15,593 bases of DNA from Ruminococcus sp. (GTDB lineage: Bacteria > Bacillota_A > Clostridia > Oscillospirales > Ruminococcaceae): positions 1 to 15,593 of the forward strand of contig NZ_JAIKXF010000080.1 of assembly GCF_024684275.1 (NCBI RefSeq). The letters run 5' to 3'. Below are positions 7,501 through 14,165 of this stretch, piece after piece (positions within the stretch are counted from its first letter, which is position 1; each line of letters opens with the position of its first letter). The notes beneath the pieces were generated by a model. It made no database searches and was not told where the DNA came from. It saw only the letters and a program-made list of their open reading frames with translations. Both the position numbers and the translations under genes were made by a program.

Positions 7501-7636
7501 CGGCGGCGGTGGATTCAACTGGAACGGCGGCGGCGGCGGCTTCGGCGGCGGCGGAATGTTCGGAAACAACAGCGTTTCCGTTATCGACTTCCTCCTCAAG
7601 CGCTTCGAGGTTATACGCAGCACTATAAAAGGCTAA
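4598..7636 (+). CDS. Secreted dockerin / beta-helix / CotH-kinase protein with Gln-Gly-rich tail (cellulosomal)
   Basis: The 1012-residue protein starts with a signal peptide (about 1-29). A dockerin follows (about 33-110): the first calcium loop reads GDANLDGSVDMSD and the second repeat ends in SNDALSVQRYLLG, so the protein should plug into a cohesin on the cellulosome scaffold. Next come a Thr-rich linker (about 117-143) and a beta-helix region (about 148-470) full of GG-x-hydrophobic-x-hydrophobic repeats, like the Cthe_2159 carbohydrate-binding family. The CotH kinase-like domain (about 492-850) has GIRTKGNSS (549-557), NYDSYNG (D746) and GWDYNLCLG (D771); CotH proteins are atypical kinases that use such residues for ATP and metal. 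The tail is a tandem PWGQQQGQQGQQQ repeat (about 870-945) and a Gly-rich stretch (about 955-990). AGGAGG at 4584-4589 fixes the start. It is a single-gene unit between two terminators. Substrate is unknown. Confidence 0.9.
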   Translation: MKKKSLIAGILSACIVGSAAAVTLSSSAADKLYGDANLDGSVDMSDCVLIMQSLANPSKYGTTGTNEQHITADGAELADVSERGNGLTSNDALSVQRYLLGMIKELPESYSNNAQNSTTTTAEAQTTTTATTTAPAETVTTLPKEDVNTKIHLNGSSIQVDGKYAEANGSKVTISHSGSYTIDGTLNNGQIYVEIPDEKADPDTVKLVFNGVNITGMNAPAVLIKNADKTSITLADGTENTVSDGTSAYSGDDQTSAVIEAKDDLTIKGGDAGTGILNITANVQPAIVCNNDIKFTGGITNIDTLNLTEANDAVKGKSSVLVKGGQLNINSEGDGIKSSKGNVDIEGGEINIKCGNDAIQAETALNISGGKIAAFGDRGLTSAGTIAVTGGDLLATATDNQCENLTSTEQNTIMIDFAKEWSKNNPIALTDSSNKVLFDQNTSKKYRYAIISSAEIGSGEYKLFAGGIKQKHSSGSTFTGGKPAAYKDVNNDMENEEQLYGSFFDLGKVHKIDVKMSESDWNAFMNVAQKEEWYPCDLVIDGEEFKNVGIRTKGNSSRMMVNNGKYSFRFKLDKYEKLNNYHGLTEFCMNNFYSDASCMRDLICYDAMYNIDGVAPKSSYSDMYVNGKLYSFYYALEQPGTTLAERYAIDDDSNLYKATERSNQAGGGGMWGGMGGGDSYSTFTNNMPVSNLDLKFGTDEQLQHLEELKTAINKVTTSDYKFIEDIMDVPSFLKGFAVNSVMCNYDSYNGSLAHNYYLMYTGGKHYFVGWDYNLCLGIFMDGASSVNSDINTSLYNATVDNRPFAKLLQIPEYYKMYVGYVNEIMDYYKNIEQYVANYSQLIRPHVEADPRFAFSVDQFVTSTTKSANGLQGAGQQGQQQNPWGQQQGQQGQQQNPWGQQQGQQGQQQDPWGQQQGQQNQWDQQQQGQQNQWGQQGNGQWNFQFNSDEPDAAEGSAEFEQSWAFEGGFGGGGFNWNGGGGGFGGGGMFGNNSVSVIDFLLKRFEVIRSTIKG
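7205..7400 (+). repeat. In-frame 42-bp tandem repeats coding a Gln-rich tail
   Basis: The hexamer CCATGG marks three units at 7241, 7283 and 7325, exactly 42 bp apart, each coding a 14-residue unit of PWGQQQ-type; shorter degenerate units (QNQWGQQ, QNQWDQQ) follow. The copies are nearly identical at DNA level, so copy number can change by slippage without frameshift. Confidence 0.85.
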
Positions 7637-7670
7637 TTAATAAGAGTTCAGCTATCACACTTTAAATACA

Positions 7671-7706
7671 AAAAAGAACGTGTTTTCACAAAAACACGTT
7701 CTTTTT
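7671..7706. terminator. Bidirectional rho-independent terminator between convergent genes
   Basis: A 16-bp perfect stem (7671-7686 with 7691-7706) has a 4-nt CACA loop. Its outer ends are A5 and T5, so each strand gives a U-run. It serves the CotH gene on plus and the DUF5131-DUF4186 gene on minus; the stop codon of the latter (7705-7707) overlaps the stem edge. Confidence 0.93.
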
Positions 7707-8811
7707 ATTGCATTTCCTTTTCTATCCAGCTCATAAGCACATCGACGATATAAGAGCGCTCCCCTTCTGTCAGCACCTTTCCGGCAGGGATATTATGCCA
7801 TTTTTCAAGGCAGCTCCTGCAACAGCAGGCAGCTGCGTGCTGCGCTATGAATACAGGGTGTCCCTTCATCGGAGTCTGCTTGCCGTCGTTTTCGGGATTT
7901 TCGGCTGACAGACGTTTTTCCACGAAATCCTGTGCGTGGCTTCGTATCGTTTCCATTCCCTTTTCGGCGACATAGGCTTTGTCCTTTGCCGATAAATGGA
8001 ATCTGTTTCTGAAATCCGACCTGCTCAGTCTTGCGAATAACGCTTCCCTGTCAGGAAGTCTGTATTTTATCGTATCCGCCATTCCCATATTCGGGATATA
8101 GCTGTAGCCGGACTTTTTCGCCTGTGATATATGGAGCTTTCGCTCTAAATGATAGGTTCTTCCGTCCTTGATAAATACAGCACCTGTCTGTCTGAATGTG
8201 AAAGGCACTCCGCAGCGGATACATTCACGGCGAACCTCCTGTATCCACCTGAAATCACAGGGACGAGCCTTATCTCCCGATTCGCCGCCGCAGCTTACGT
8301 GACCGATAAGCCCCGCGGCAAGATACTTTTCCATATTTATTTCGCCCAGCATCGGCTCACAGATCACCTCACGGTGCTTTATAGGCAGACTCAGGAAAAT
8401 CGGCAGCCTGTATTCTGCTCTGTCCTGATTTTCACAGGTGCAGCATATAGTCACATTATCCCAGCCGCTGCCCCAGTCTGACGGTACGCATTGGCTGAAG
8501 CGATGGATCCTCTTGGTTATGATATAAAAATGCAGGTCCTGACGCTGATATATCATGTCCCAGCAGCCCTGCCGCCACTGATCTGCTTCTTCAAGAAAGA
8601 AGTCCGAGGTCATACAGGTGAATACTACGCCGTCCTCAGCAGAAAGCTTGTACTGTCCCTGTCTGTTCTTTTTCAGCGGAAGATCATAACCCCCTGTTTT
8701 CGCAATGATCGAAGCGTCCTTTCCGATACTTTCGTCCCTGCGGTAAACATAGCAATTCGCACAGCCTTCACTTATTTTGTGACAGCCATGCCACGGATTC
8801 CATATTGTCAT
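7705..8811 (-). CDS. DUF5131 (phage Gp37/Gp68-like) fused to DUF4186
   Basis: The 368-residue protein seems to join two families usually met as separate proteins. Residues 1 to about 230 match the phage Gp37/Gp68 family (DUF5131): NPWHGC-x6-C-x2-CY (C10, C17, C20), IITKR (97-101) and GGESGDKARP (175-184). The three-Cys pattern suggests an iron-sulfur or zinc site, and the family has been compared with radical SAM enzymes. Residues of about 255-368 match DUF4186: RFHLSAKD, ENDGKQTPM and HPVFIAQH-AAACCCRSCLEKWH (H318, H325, C329-C331, C334, H339), a probable metal site. AAGGGAG lies 7 nt before ATG 8811. It follows the DUF4846 gene by 91 nt with a hairpin between. No biochemical function is established for either half. 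The domain calls come from remembered motif patterns. Confidence 0.8.
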   Translation of the reverse strand: MTIWNPWHGCHKISEGCANCYVYRRDESIGKDASIIAKTGGYDLPLKKNRQGQYKLSAEDGVVFTCMTSDFFLEEADQWRQGCWDMIYQRQDLHFYIITKRIHRFSQCVPSDWGSGWDNVTICCTCENQDRAEYRLPIFLSLPIKHREVICEPMLGEINMEKYLAAGLIGHVSCGGESGDKARPCDFRWIQEVRRECIRCGVPFTFRQTGAVFIKDGRTYHLERKLHISQAKKSGYSYIPNMGMADTIKYRLPDREALFARLSRSDFRNRFHLSAKDKAYVAEKGMETIRSHAQDFVEKRLSAENPENDGKQTPMKGHPVFIAQHAAACCCRSCLEKWHNIPAGKVLTEGERSYIVDVLMSWIEKEMQ

Positions 8812-8861
8812 TTTATCGCTCCCTTACTATAAGACTGCAAGCCCCTGACAGATGAAGAAAT

Positions 8862-8895
8862 TATCCCGTAAGTACTGAGAATAGCTTACGGGATA
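8862..8895 (-). terminator. Hairpin terminator behind the DUF4846 gene
   Basis: TATCCCGTAAG (8862-8872) pairs perfectly with CTTACGGGATA (8885-8895), an 11-bp stem with a 12-nt loop, 7 nt behind the stop codon at 8903. The minus-strand tail AATTTCTTC is only moderately U-rich, so some read-through into the next minus-strand gene is possible. Confidence 0.6.
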
Positions 8896-8902
8896 TATTT
8901 TA

Positions 8903-9817
8903 TCAGAATCCGTCCTTCCAGCGTCGGATATTATCCTTGTTCAGACCATATCCCAGCTCAGAAATATTATCCCGTGTGAGCTGCTCCTGAGTGAACCACG
9001 GAGAGATATTGTTTTTTCCTTCAGACCATGTGAGAATGTGGAAGCACACCGCAGGTATGAAGCTCTGTCCGATAAGATAACACTTTTCGCCCTTATTATT
9101 TACTGCCTCATCAACTATCATTACAACATGAGTGTCATTGCAGATAATGTCACCGATTTGCAGTTCATCAGGCGGTATCACCTCTGACTCCTTCTGAAGT
9201 GACAGAGTTCCTGCATAGCGCATTACCTCCTTGAGGTAGTTTCTGTACTGCTGCTCACTGTCATCAGGCAGAGCCGCAGGTATTTCAAATGAATAGTCAG
9301 CAAAGACAAGCATTCTCCTGCCCTTGCGCCAGCGGTCATAGCTGCACTCATCACCGTTGGAAAACAGGAAGGAAATTCTGTCATACTGTCCTGTTTCGTA
9401 AAAATAGTCACTGTACAGGCGGATAACACTGTCTGCGCATTGCTGATAGCCCTCATCGCCAAGACTTATATCGAATATTGCGGCAATATCAATATTATTT
9501 ATTGTAGTGCCATCAAATACAGGCAGCTTTGTATCATCAGGCAGCAGCGGATAATTTCTCAGATATTCACCGAAGCTGCCCTTCTCAACAGGCACACGGC
9601 TATAGCCATCAGGCGGAAGTATGCGTGTTTCGAGAGTCATACCCTCAGGATCCAGTGACTTTATCTCAAAAAACCTGTTTGCCGGCTCAATAGTCAGCTC
9701 TGCTGCCTTCCACTCAGGATTAACACGGATATACACAAAAACAAGGACTGCCGCAAGAAGCACCGGAATCAGAATAATGCCTATCCTTCGTCTTCTTTTA
9801 TTTGTCGCTTCCTTCAT
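8903..9817 (-). CDS. DUF4846 family membrane-anchored protein
   Basis: The 304-residue protein has a basic N-terminus (KRRRR) and one hydrophobic segment (about residues 12-30), so it is anchored with the body outside the cytoplasm. The rest matches the DUF4846 pattern: RVPVEKGSFGEYLRNYPL (74-91), LPVFDG, QQCADSVIRLYSDY (125-138), YRNYLKEVMRYAGTLSL (191-207), HVVMIVDEAVN (230-240) and LIGQSFIPA. A conserved Cys (C127) and a later His (H230) in this order recall NlpC/P60- or CHAP-like cysteine hydrolases, but this is only a suggestion. AAGGAG lies 6 nt before ATG 9817. The gene starts 19 nt behind the stop of the flavoprotein gene, so they should share a transcript. Family function is unknown to me. 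Confidence 0.8.
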   Translation of the reverse strand: MKEATNKRRRRIGIILIPVLLAAVLVFVYIRVNPEWKAAELTIEPANRFFEIKSLDPEGMTLETRILPPDGYSRVPVEKGSFGEYLRNYPLLPDDTKLPVFDGTTINNIDIAAIFDISLGDEGYQQCADSVIRLYSDYFYETGQYDRISFLFSNGDECSYDRWRKGRRMLVFADYSFEIPAALPDDSEQQYRNYLKEVMRYAGTLSLQKESEVIPPDELQIGDIICNDTHVVMIVDEAVNNKGEKCYLIGQSFIPAVCFHILTWSEGKNNISPWFTQEQLTRDNISELGYGLNKDNIRRWKDGF

Positions 9818-9836
9818 AATGATCTCCTTTTATTCA

Positions 9837-11489
9837 TCAAAGGACACCAAGTGCGTGTTTTGCAGCTATCATGCCGAAGGTATAGCATCTGCCCAGTGAA
9901 AGACCTGTCTGGTGGAATGGATAATCGGCTCCGCCGTAGAAAGGTCCGCCAAGATTTCCTGCACAGTAAAGTCCCTTGATAGGCTTCCTCTCAGAGTCGA
10001 GAGCCTGCGCATACTCATTGGTGATGACTCCCGATACCTCAGCTGAAACACGGATATGCTTCCTTGCTCCCCAGAATGGAGCCTTTTCTATCTTGTGCAT
10101 ATACTTTGCCGGCTTTCCGAAATCAGAATCACAGCCCTTTTCGCAGAGCTCATTGTAGCGTTCAACAGAAGACTTCATGTTATCATACGGGATACCGAGC
10201 TGTTCAGCAAGCTCCTCAAGGGTATCACATCTGTGAAGGTCGACGAGATTTTTGAAAACGCCCTGAGGCTCAGCAACAGCTCCCGGAATGAACTTCTCCA
10301 TAACAAAAGGCGGAACACAGCCGTCCACAAAGCTGTCACTATCCCAGTTCACATAGTCGCTGTCGTATATAGCGCAGTACCAGCCTCTTGAGCCGTCCTT
10401 GTGGTCGGCGTCCAGCATAGAGCCCTTGAACTTAGGCTGATATTTCAGCAGATTTCCCATGTATACAAATCCTGTGTACTCATTTGTAAAGCGCTCTCCA
10501 TTCATGTTGAGATAGAGAAACGGCTCCTCGAACATGAGTGCAGAGTCAAAGTCGTGCATCATCTTGGTATGTCCCAGCGGCTCCATTTCAGCACCTGCAC
10601 TTATGGCAAGGATATGACCGTCGCCTGTCTTGCCGAACTGCTTCTTGTCAAATTCCGCAATATCGGGGCACCAGCACTTAACCATAGCGGCATTGTTGGT
10701 ATAGTCTCCTGTCGCGAGAATGACTGCTTTAGAGGCATTGAATTGTACGTATTTTCCGTCCTTGTCCTTAGCGATAACTCCTGCCGCTCTTTTTCCGTCC
10801 ATGACCAGCTTTACCGCAGGCATTGAGAAATAAGCATTAAGATTATCATGCTTTGCCATTACATTATTAAGGGCGTTGTGCAGAGCATTACCCACATTCA
10901 GCGGCTTGGGACCTATCCACGGCGCAAAGAAGTAGCAGTGATCATCACCATAGTCATAGCTGTTCATGCGGTCCTTCCAGATGCCTGTAAAGTCTCCGCT
11001 GGTACTTCTGAACGCACAAAGCTTGTCGCCGTCATTCAGGAGCTTTGCACTTTCGGCATTGTTGTCCACCTTGCTTCCGTCGCCGTATTCAGTCTCTTTC
11101 GTAAGCCCCGCACGGTTGAGGAACCACATCATAGCCTCCTCGGAATGCTCGGCATATGCACGGAGCTGTTTTGTATCGGCTCTCCAGTCGCAGAGGCTGT
11201 TGGTATGGTGTATCCACTTGGCAATGCCTGCCTCTGTTGAACGTGACTTGATTATTGCTGAACCGCAGTTGCCCTGTGATATAACTGTGGGCTCCTTTTG
11301 CAGCAGTACTGTATCTGCTCCAAGCTCTGCCGCCCAGCCTGCGGCAGGAACTCCCGACGCACCTGCACCCACAACAACTATATCGTGGTCCTCGATCCTG
11401 TCAGGAACTATATTTCCAAGCTCACAGCATGAGCCCTTTACTTCGTCTTCGGTTATTTTTTCGAGAAGATCATTGCTTAGATTATTCAT
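9837..11489 (-). CDS. Fumarate-reductase/succinate-dehydrogenase-like FAD-binding oxidoreductase
   Basis: The 550-residue protein belongs to the FAD_binding_2 flavoprotein family, which includes soluble fumarate, urocanate and other enoate reductases and 3-ketosteroid dehydrogenases. The dinucleotide fold is at VVVGAGASG (38-46), followed by VLLQKEP and SQGNCGSAI. Further in come VILATGDYTNN and TGDGHILAISAGAEMEPLGH; the C-terminus has the flavin-binding YGGADYPFHQTGLSLGR ... GMIAAKHAL. There is no signal peptide and no FMN- or heme-binding domain, so it is cytosolic and needs an external electron donor. AAAGGAA lies 10 nt before ATG 11489. It is first in an operon with the DUF4846 gene and divergent from an aldo/keto reductase gene. 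The substrate cannot be read from the sequence. Confidence 0.87.
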   Translation of the reverse strand: MNNLSNDLLEKITEDEVKGSCCELGNIVPDRIEDHDIVVVGAGASGVPAAGWAAELGADTVLLQKEPTVISQGNCGSAIIKSRSTEAGIAKWIHHTNSLCDWRADTKQLRAYAEHSEEAMMWFLNRAGLTKETEYGDGSKVDNNAESAKLLNDGDKLCAFRSTSGDFTGIWKDRMNSYDYGDDHCYFFAPWIGPKPLNVGNALHNALNNVMAKHDNLNAYFSMPAVKLVMDGKRAAGVIAKDKDGKYVQFNASKAVILATGDYTNNAAMVKCWCPDIAEFDKKQFGKTGDGHILAISAGAEMEPLGHTKMMHDFDSALMFEEPFLYLNMNGERFTNEYTGFVYMGNLLKYQPKFKGSMLDADHKDGSRGWYCAIYDSDYVNWDSDSFVDGCVPPFVMEKFIPGAVAEPQGVFKNLVDLHRCDTLEELAEQLGIPYDNMKSSVERYNELCEKGCDSDFGKPAKYMHKIEKAPFWGARKHIRVSAEVSGVITNEYAQALDSERKPIKGLYCAGNLGGPFYGGADYPFHQTGLSLGRCYTFGMIAAKHALGVL

Positions 11490-11528
11490 GGTCTGACGTT
11501 CCTTTCGTAAAAAATAATGTATAATCCA

Positions 11529-11556
11529 ATTATACCACTTCTGTAAAAAATGTCAA
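11529..11556 (-). promoter_or_regulatory. Consensus promoter of the flavoprotein operon
   Basis: On the minus strand TTGACA (11556-11551) and TATAAT (11534-11529) are 16 nt apart and TGG precedes the -10 (extended -10). Transcription would start near 11522, about 33 nt before ATG 11489. Confidence 0.85.
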
Positions 11557-11605
11557 TAAATTAAGAACTGATCAAATACATTGAAAATAATTTACAAAAA
11601 ATATA

Positions 11606-11634
11606 TTGTAACCTTAATCAATTTATGATATAAT
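11606..11634 (+). promoter_or_regulatory. Promoter of the aldo/keto reductase operon
   Basis: TTGTAA (11606-11611) is followed after 17 nt by TATAAT (11629-11634) with TGA in front (extended -10). It faces away from the flavoprotein promoter; the -35 elements are about 50 bp apart, close enough to share a regulator. Confidence 0.75.
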
Positions 11635-11668
11635 AATTAAAATTCTTTTACGATATGGAGGTATGAAC

Positions 11669-12772
11669 ATGGACAAAGTAAAGAAAAAACTGGCTTTTGG
11701 CTGTATGCGCCTTCCTATGAAGGACGGCAGAGTTGATGAGCCGCAGTTCTGCAAGATGATTGACAGTTTCATAAAAAACGGCTTCAATTATTTTGATACT
11801 GCTCACGGATATATCGGTGGTCAAAGTGAAACAGCTATCCGCTCATGCCTGACAAGCCGTTATCCAAGAGATGCTTATCTTCTGACCAACAAGCTCACAG
11901 ACAGCTACTTTAAGAAACAGGAAGATATCAGACCTTTCTTTGAAAAACAGCTTGAATGGTGCGGTGTAGATTATTTCGATTTCTATCTCATGCACGCTCA
12001 GAGTGCAGGTAATTATGAACAATTCCAGAGATGCAGGGCTTATGAAACTGCTTTTGAACTGAAAAATGAGGGAAAGATACGTCATGTGGGTATATCTTTC
12101 CATGATACTGCCGATGTTCTTGAACAGATACTCACAGATCACCCCGAAATTGAAGTGGTACAAATACAGTTCAATTATCTTGATTATGATGATCCTGCGG
12201 TACAGGGGCGAAAAGTTTACGAAGTCTGTCGCAGGCATAATAAGCCTGTTCTTGTAATGGAGCCTGTAAAGGGCGGTACTCTTGTAAATCTTCCTGATAC
12301 GGCTCAAAAAGTATTAAAAGAGCTTGACAATGGAAGTATTGCAAGTTACGCTATACGCTTTGCTGCGGGTTTTGACGGAATGCTTTGTATCCTGTCCGGA
12401 ATGAGCAGCATTGAACAGCTTGAGGACAATATCAGCTACATGAAGGATTTTCAGCCTCTGAACCATAAGGAGCTTGATGCTGTACATAAGGTAGTTGATA
12501 TACTGCATTCAAAAGATATTATTCCATGCACTGCCTGCCGTTATTGCGTGGAAGGTTGTCCTCAGCATATTGCCATACCTGACCTGTTTTCATGCATGAA
12601 CACCCGGAAAATGACGCATGACTGGAATCCGCATATGTATTATGATATTCATACAAGAGACAGCGGAAAAGCTTCAAGCTGTATAAAATGCGGAAAATGT
12701 GAGAAGATATGCCCACAGCATCTGCCGATACGAAAGCTGCTTGAAGATGTTGCAAATACTTTTGAACACTAA
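11669..12772 (+). CDS. Aldo/keto reductase with C-terminal two 4Fe-4S cluster domain
   Basis: The 367-residue protein has an aldo/keto reductase barrel (about 1-275) with the catalytic tetrad in place: D43 and Y48 (YFDTAHGY), K75 (LTNK) and H109 (YLMHA). The C-terminal part carries two ferredoxin-type sets, C287-x2-C290-x2-C293-x3-C297-P and C338-x2-C341-x2-C344-x3-C348-P. Such iron-sulfur aldo/keto reductases are common in anaerobes, and the clusters suggest electron transfer with ferredoxin rather than only NAD(P)H. GGAGGT at 11656-11661 favours ATG 11669 over ATG 11663, which is too close to the site. The ECF transporter gene starts 13 nt after the stop, so the carbonyl substrate may be related to what the transporter brings in. 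No membrane segment is seen. Confidence 0.9.
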   Translation: MDKVKKKLAFGCMRLPMKDGRVDEPQFCKMIDSFIKNGFNYFDTAHGYIGGQSETAIRSCLTSRYPRDAYLLTNKLTDSYFKKQEDIRPFFEKQLEWCGVDYFDFYLMHAQSAGNYEQFQRCRAYETAFELKNEGKIRHVGISFHDTADVLEQILTDHPEIEVVQIQFNYLDYDDPAVQGRKVYEVCRRHNKPVLVMEPVKGGTLVNLPDTAQKVLKELDNGSIASYAIRFAAGFDGMLCILSGMSSIEQLEDNISYMKDFQPLNHKELDAVHKVVDILHSKDIIPCTACRYCVEGCPQHIAIPDLFSCMNTRKMTHDWNPHMYYDIHTRDSGKASSCIKCGKCEKICPQHLPIRKLLEDVANTFEH

Positions 12773-12785
12773 GGAGGAAGTTGAA

Positions 12786-13370
12786 ATGTGTGAAAACGCT
12801 TTAACAATAAGAAATATATCTCACGGCACCAGGATTACATATAAAACCCTTGTATCTGCCGGGCTTATCGCTCTTGCAGTTATTCTGCCTCAGCTCGTTC
12901 ATCTTGCAGCAGGAGCTCCCGGAGGTGTTAAATGGCTGCCAATGTATCTGCCTGTACTTATAGGAGGCTGTCTGCTCGGTACAGGATGGGGACTTGCAGT
13001 CGGAGTGCTTTCTCCTCTGGTAAGTTTCCTGATAACCTCAGCTATGGGTAATCCAATGCCGATGTCTGCAAGACTTCCGTTCATGGTTCTGGAGCTTGCA
13101 GTATTTGCAGTTGTTTCAGGTCTTTTCACCAAGAAGATCTCAGAAAACGGACTATGTGCATTTCTTGCAGTAATACTTGCACAGCTTTGCGGAAGAGGAG
13201 TTTTTCTTGGAGCAATTGCTGCGACACAGAGCTTTACGCAGTTCAGCACAAAAATGATATGGAGCCAGATACAAACCGGCTTTATAGGTCTTGCAGTACA
13301 GGCGATTCTTGTTCCTGTCATCATAATAGGACTCAGAAAGCTGCTTATAAAGGGTAACGCTCATGACTGA
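12786..13370 (+). CDS. ECF transporter S component (substrate-binding membrane subunit)
   Basis: The 194-residue protein is very hydrophobic, with about five or six membrane segments, and looks like the S component of an energy-coupling factor vitamin transporter. Typical is the stretch LPMYLPVLIGG ... GTGWGLAVGVLSPLVSFL, and ARLPFMVLELAVFAVVSGL after it. S components bind the vitamin or cofactor precursor; the shared ATPases EcfA/EcfA' and the T subunit are not in the window and should lie elsewhere. AAGGAGG (12771-12777) overlaps the stop of the reductase gene and is 8 nt before ATG 12786, which decides the start. The gene overlaps the DUF1893 gene by 8 nt (ATGACTGA), a sign of translational coupling. 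The vitamin cannot be named from the sequence. Confidence 0.82.
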   Translation: MCENALTIRNISHGTRITYKTLVSAGLIALAVILPQLVHLAAGAPGGVKWLPMYLPVLIGGCLLGTGWGLAVGVLSPLVSFLITSAMGNPMPMSARLPFMVLELAVFAVVSGLFTKKISENGLCAFLAVILAQLCGRGVFLGAIAATQSFTQFSTKMIWSQIQTGFIGLAVQAILVPVIIIGLRKLLIKGNAHD

Positions 13371-13785
13371 TCTTGAAATTGCGATCCAAAATCTTAACGG
13401 ACATTCGATCTGTCTTTGTAAAAACGGAAAATACTTTACTGATGACGGACGCGGAATATCTCCTGTGATGAAATTTATCGCAGAGGGTAAAGAATTGGTC
13501 AGATATTCGGCTGCCGATATAATAGTTGGAAAAGCGGCTGCAATACTTTTTGTCAGATGCGGTATAATATCAGTTCATGGAAAAGTTATGTCGGAAGGCG
13601 GAAAAGCTTATCTTGAAGAACACGATATACCATGTTCATATGATATTCTGACCAAGCAAATAATCAATCGTCAAGGAACAGATATTTGTCCTATGGAAAA
13701 AGCTGTTTCTGATATTTATGATGTTGAAACAGGATATATAGCATTAAAGACACGTCTTGATGAACTAAAAAGCAAACATACCTGA
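13363..13785 (+). CDS. DUF1893 domain protein (TM1506-like)
   Basis: The 140-residue protein matches DUF1893: IIVGKAAAILFVRCGI in the middle, SEGGKAYLEEHDIPCSYD after it, and INRQGTDICPMEKAVSD near the C-terminus. The structure of the Thermotoga member TM1506 has a cytidine deaminase-like fold, but the family lacks a proven activity. The start overlaps the end of the ECF transporter gene by 8 nt and AAAGGGT lies just upstream inside that gene. Co-translation with a transporter subunit and an iron-sulfur reductase suggests work on the same small molecule; this is inference. The protein is cytosolic and has no membrane segment. Confidence 0.82.
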   Translation: MTDLEIAIQNLNGHSICLCKNGKYFTDDGRGISPVMKFIAEGKELVRYSAADIIVGKAAAILFVRCGIISVHGKVMSEGGKAYLEEHDIPCSYDILTKQIINRQGTDICPMEKAVSDIYDVETGYIALKTRLDELKSKHT

Positions 13786-13837
13786 TCTGTTTTCCGTTAC
13801 TATATTATCTATCAGAAACGAAATTAGGAGGAGCATT

Positions 13838-14134
13838 ATGAAACGTCTTGTAGAAGTACACTATTATATCAAGCCGGAAAAACGTCAGGCCTTTTACGAT
13901 GCCATTCTCAGCAGCGGTATTGCAGATGCCGCTCGTGCAGAAGACGGGAACGAGAAATACGATTACTATTTTAGCCCTGACAACGAAAACGAACTGATTT
14001 TGCTTGAAATATGGAGTTCAGCAGAAGCTGTTCAGTTCCATATGGAAACACCGCACTATAAAGCTCTCACAGAGCTTAAAACGGAATATGTGACGAAAAC
14101 TCTCTTCAAGCGGTATGAAATAACAGAAATATAA
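13838..14134 (+). CDS. Antibiotic biosynthesis monooxygenase (ABM/YgiN-like) family protein
   Basis: The 98-residue protein has the size and pattern of ABM dimeric alpha-beta barrel proteins: a first strand LVEVHYYIKPEKRQAFYDAI, a middle YDYYFSPDNENELILLEIW and then a helix with FHMETPHYKAL. Members include quinol and polyketide monooxygenases that work without a bound cofactor, heme-handling enzymes and uncharacterised stress proteins; in a strict anaerobe an oxygenase role is uncertain. AGGAGGAG (13827-13834) lies 3-6 nt before ATG 13838. A 52-nt gap separates it from the DUF1893 gene, with no terminator, so it may be an extension of that operon. Confidence 0.8.
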   Translation: MKRLVEVHYYIKPEKRQAFYDAILSSGIADAARAEDGNEKYDYYFSPDNENELILLEIWSSAEAVQFHMETPHYKALTELKTEYVTKTLFKRYEITEI

Positions 14135-14165
14135 CGCACTTGATCGGTGACATAGCATTTCATAA

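Noticed and set aside
7194..7628. Alternative-frame open frames over the CotH tail (Ser/Arg-rich and Ala-rich)
   Set aside because: They are shadows of the 42-bp repeat, which lacks stops in several frames; no ribosome binding site and no match to a family.
10401..11240. Plus-strand frames of 130-176 codons across the flavoprotein gene
   Set aside because: They are antisense shadows; the minus-strand frame has clear FAD motifs, promoter and ribosome binding site.
12699..12785. Upstream in-frame start for the ECF transporter gene inside the reductase gene
   Set aside because: The extension overlaps the iron-sulfur coding region of the reductase, and AAGGAGG is placed for ATG 12786.
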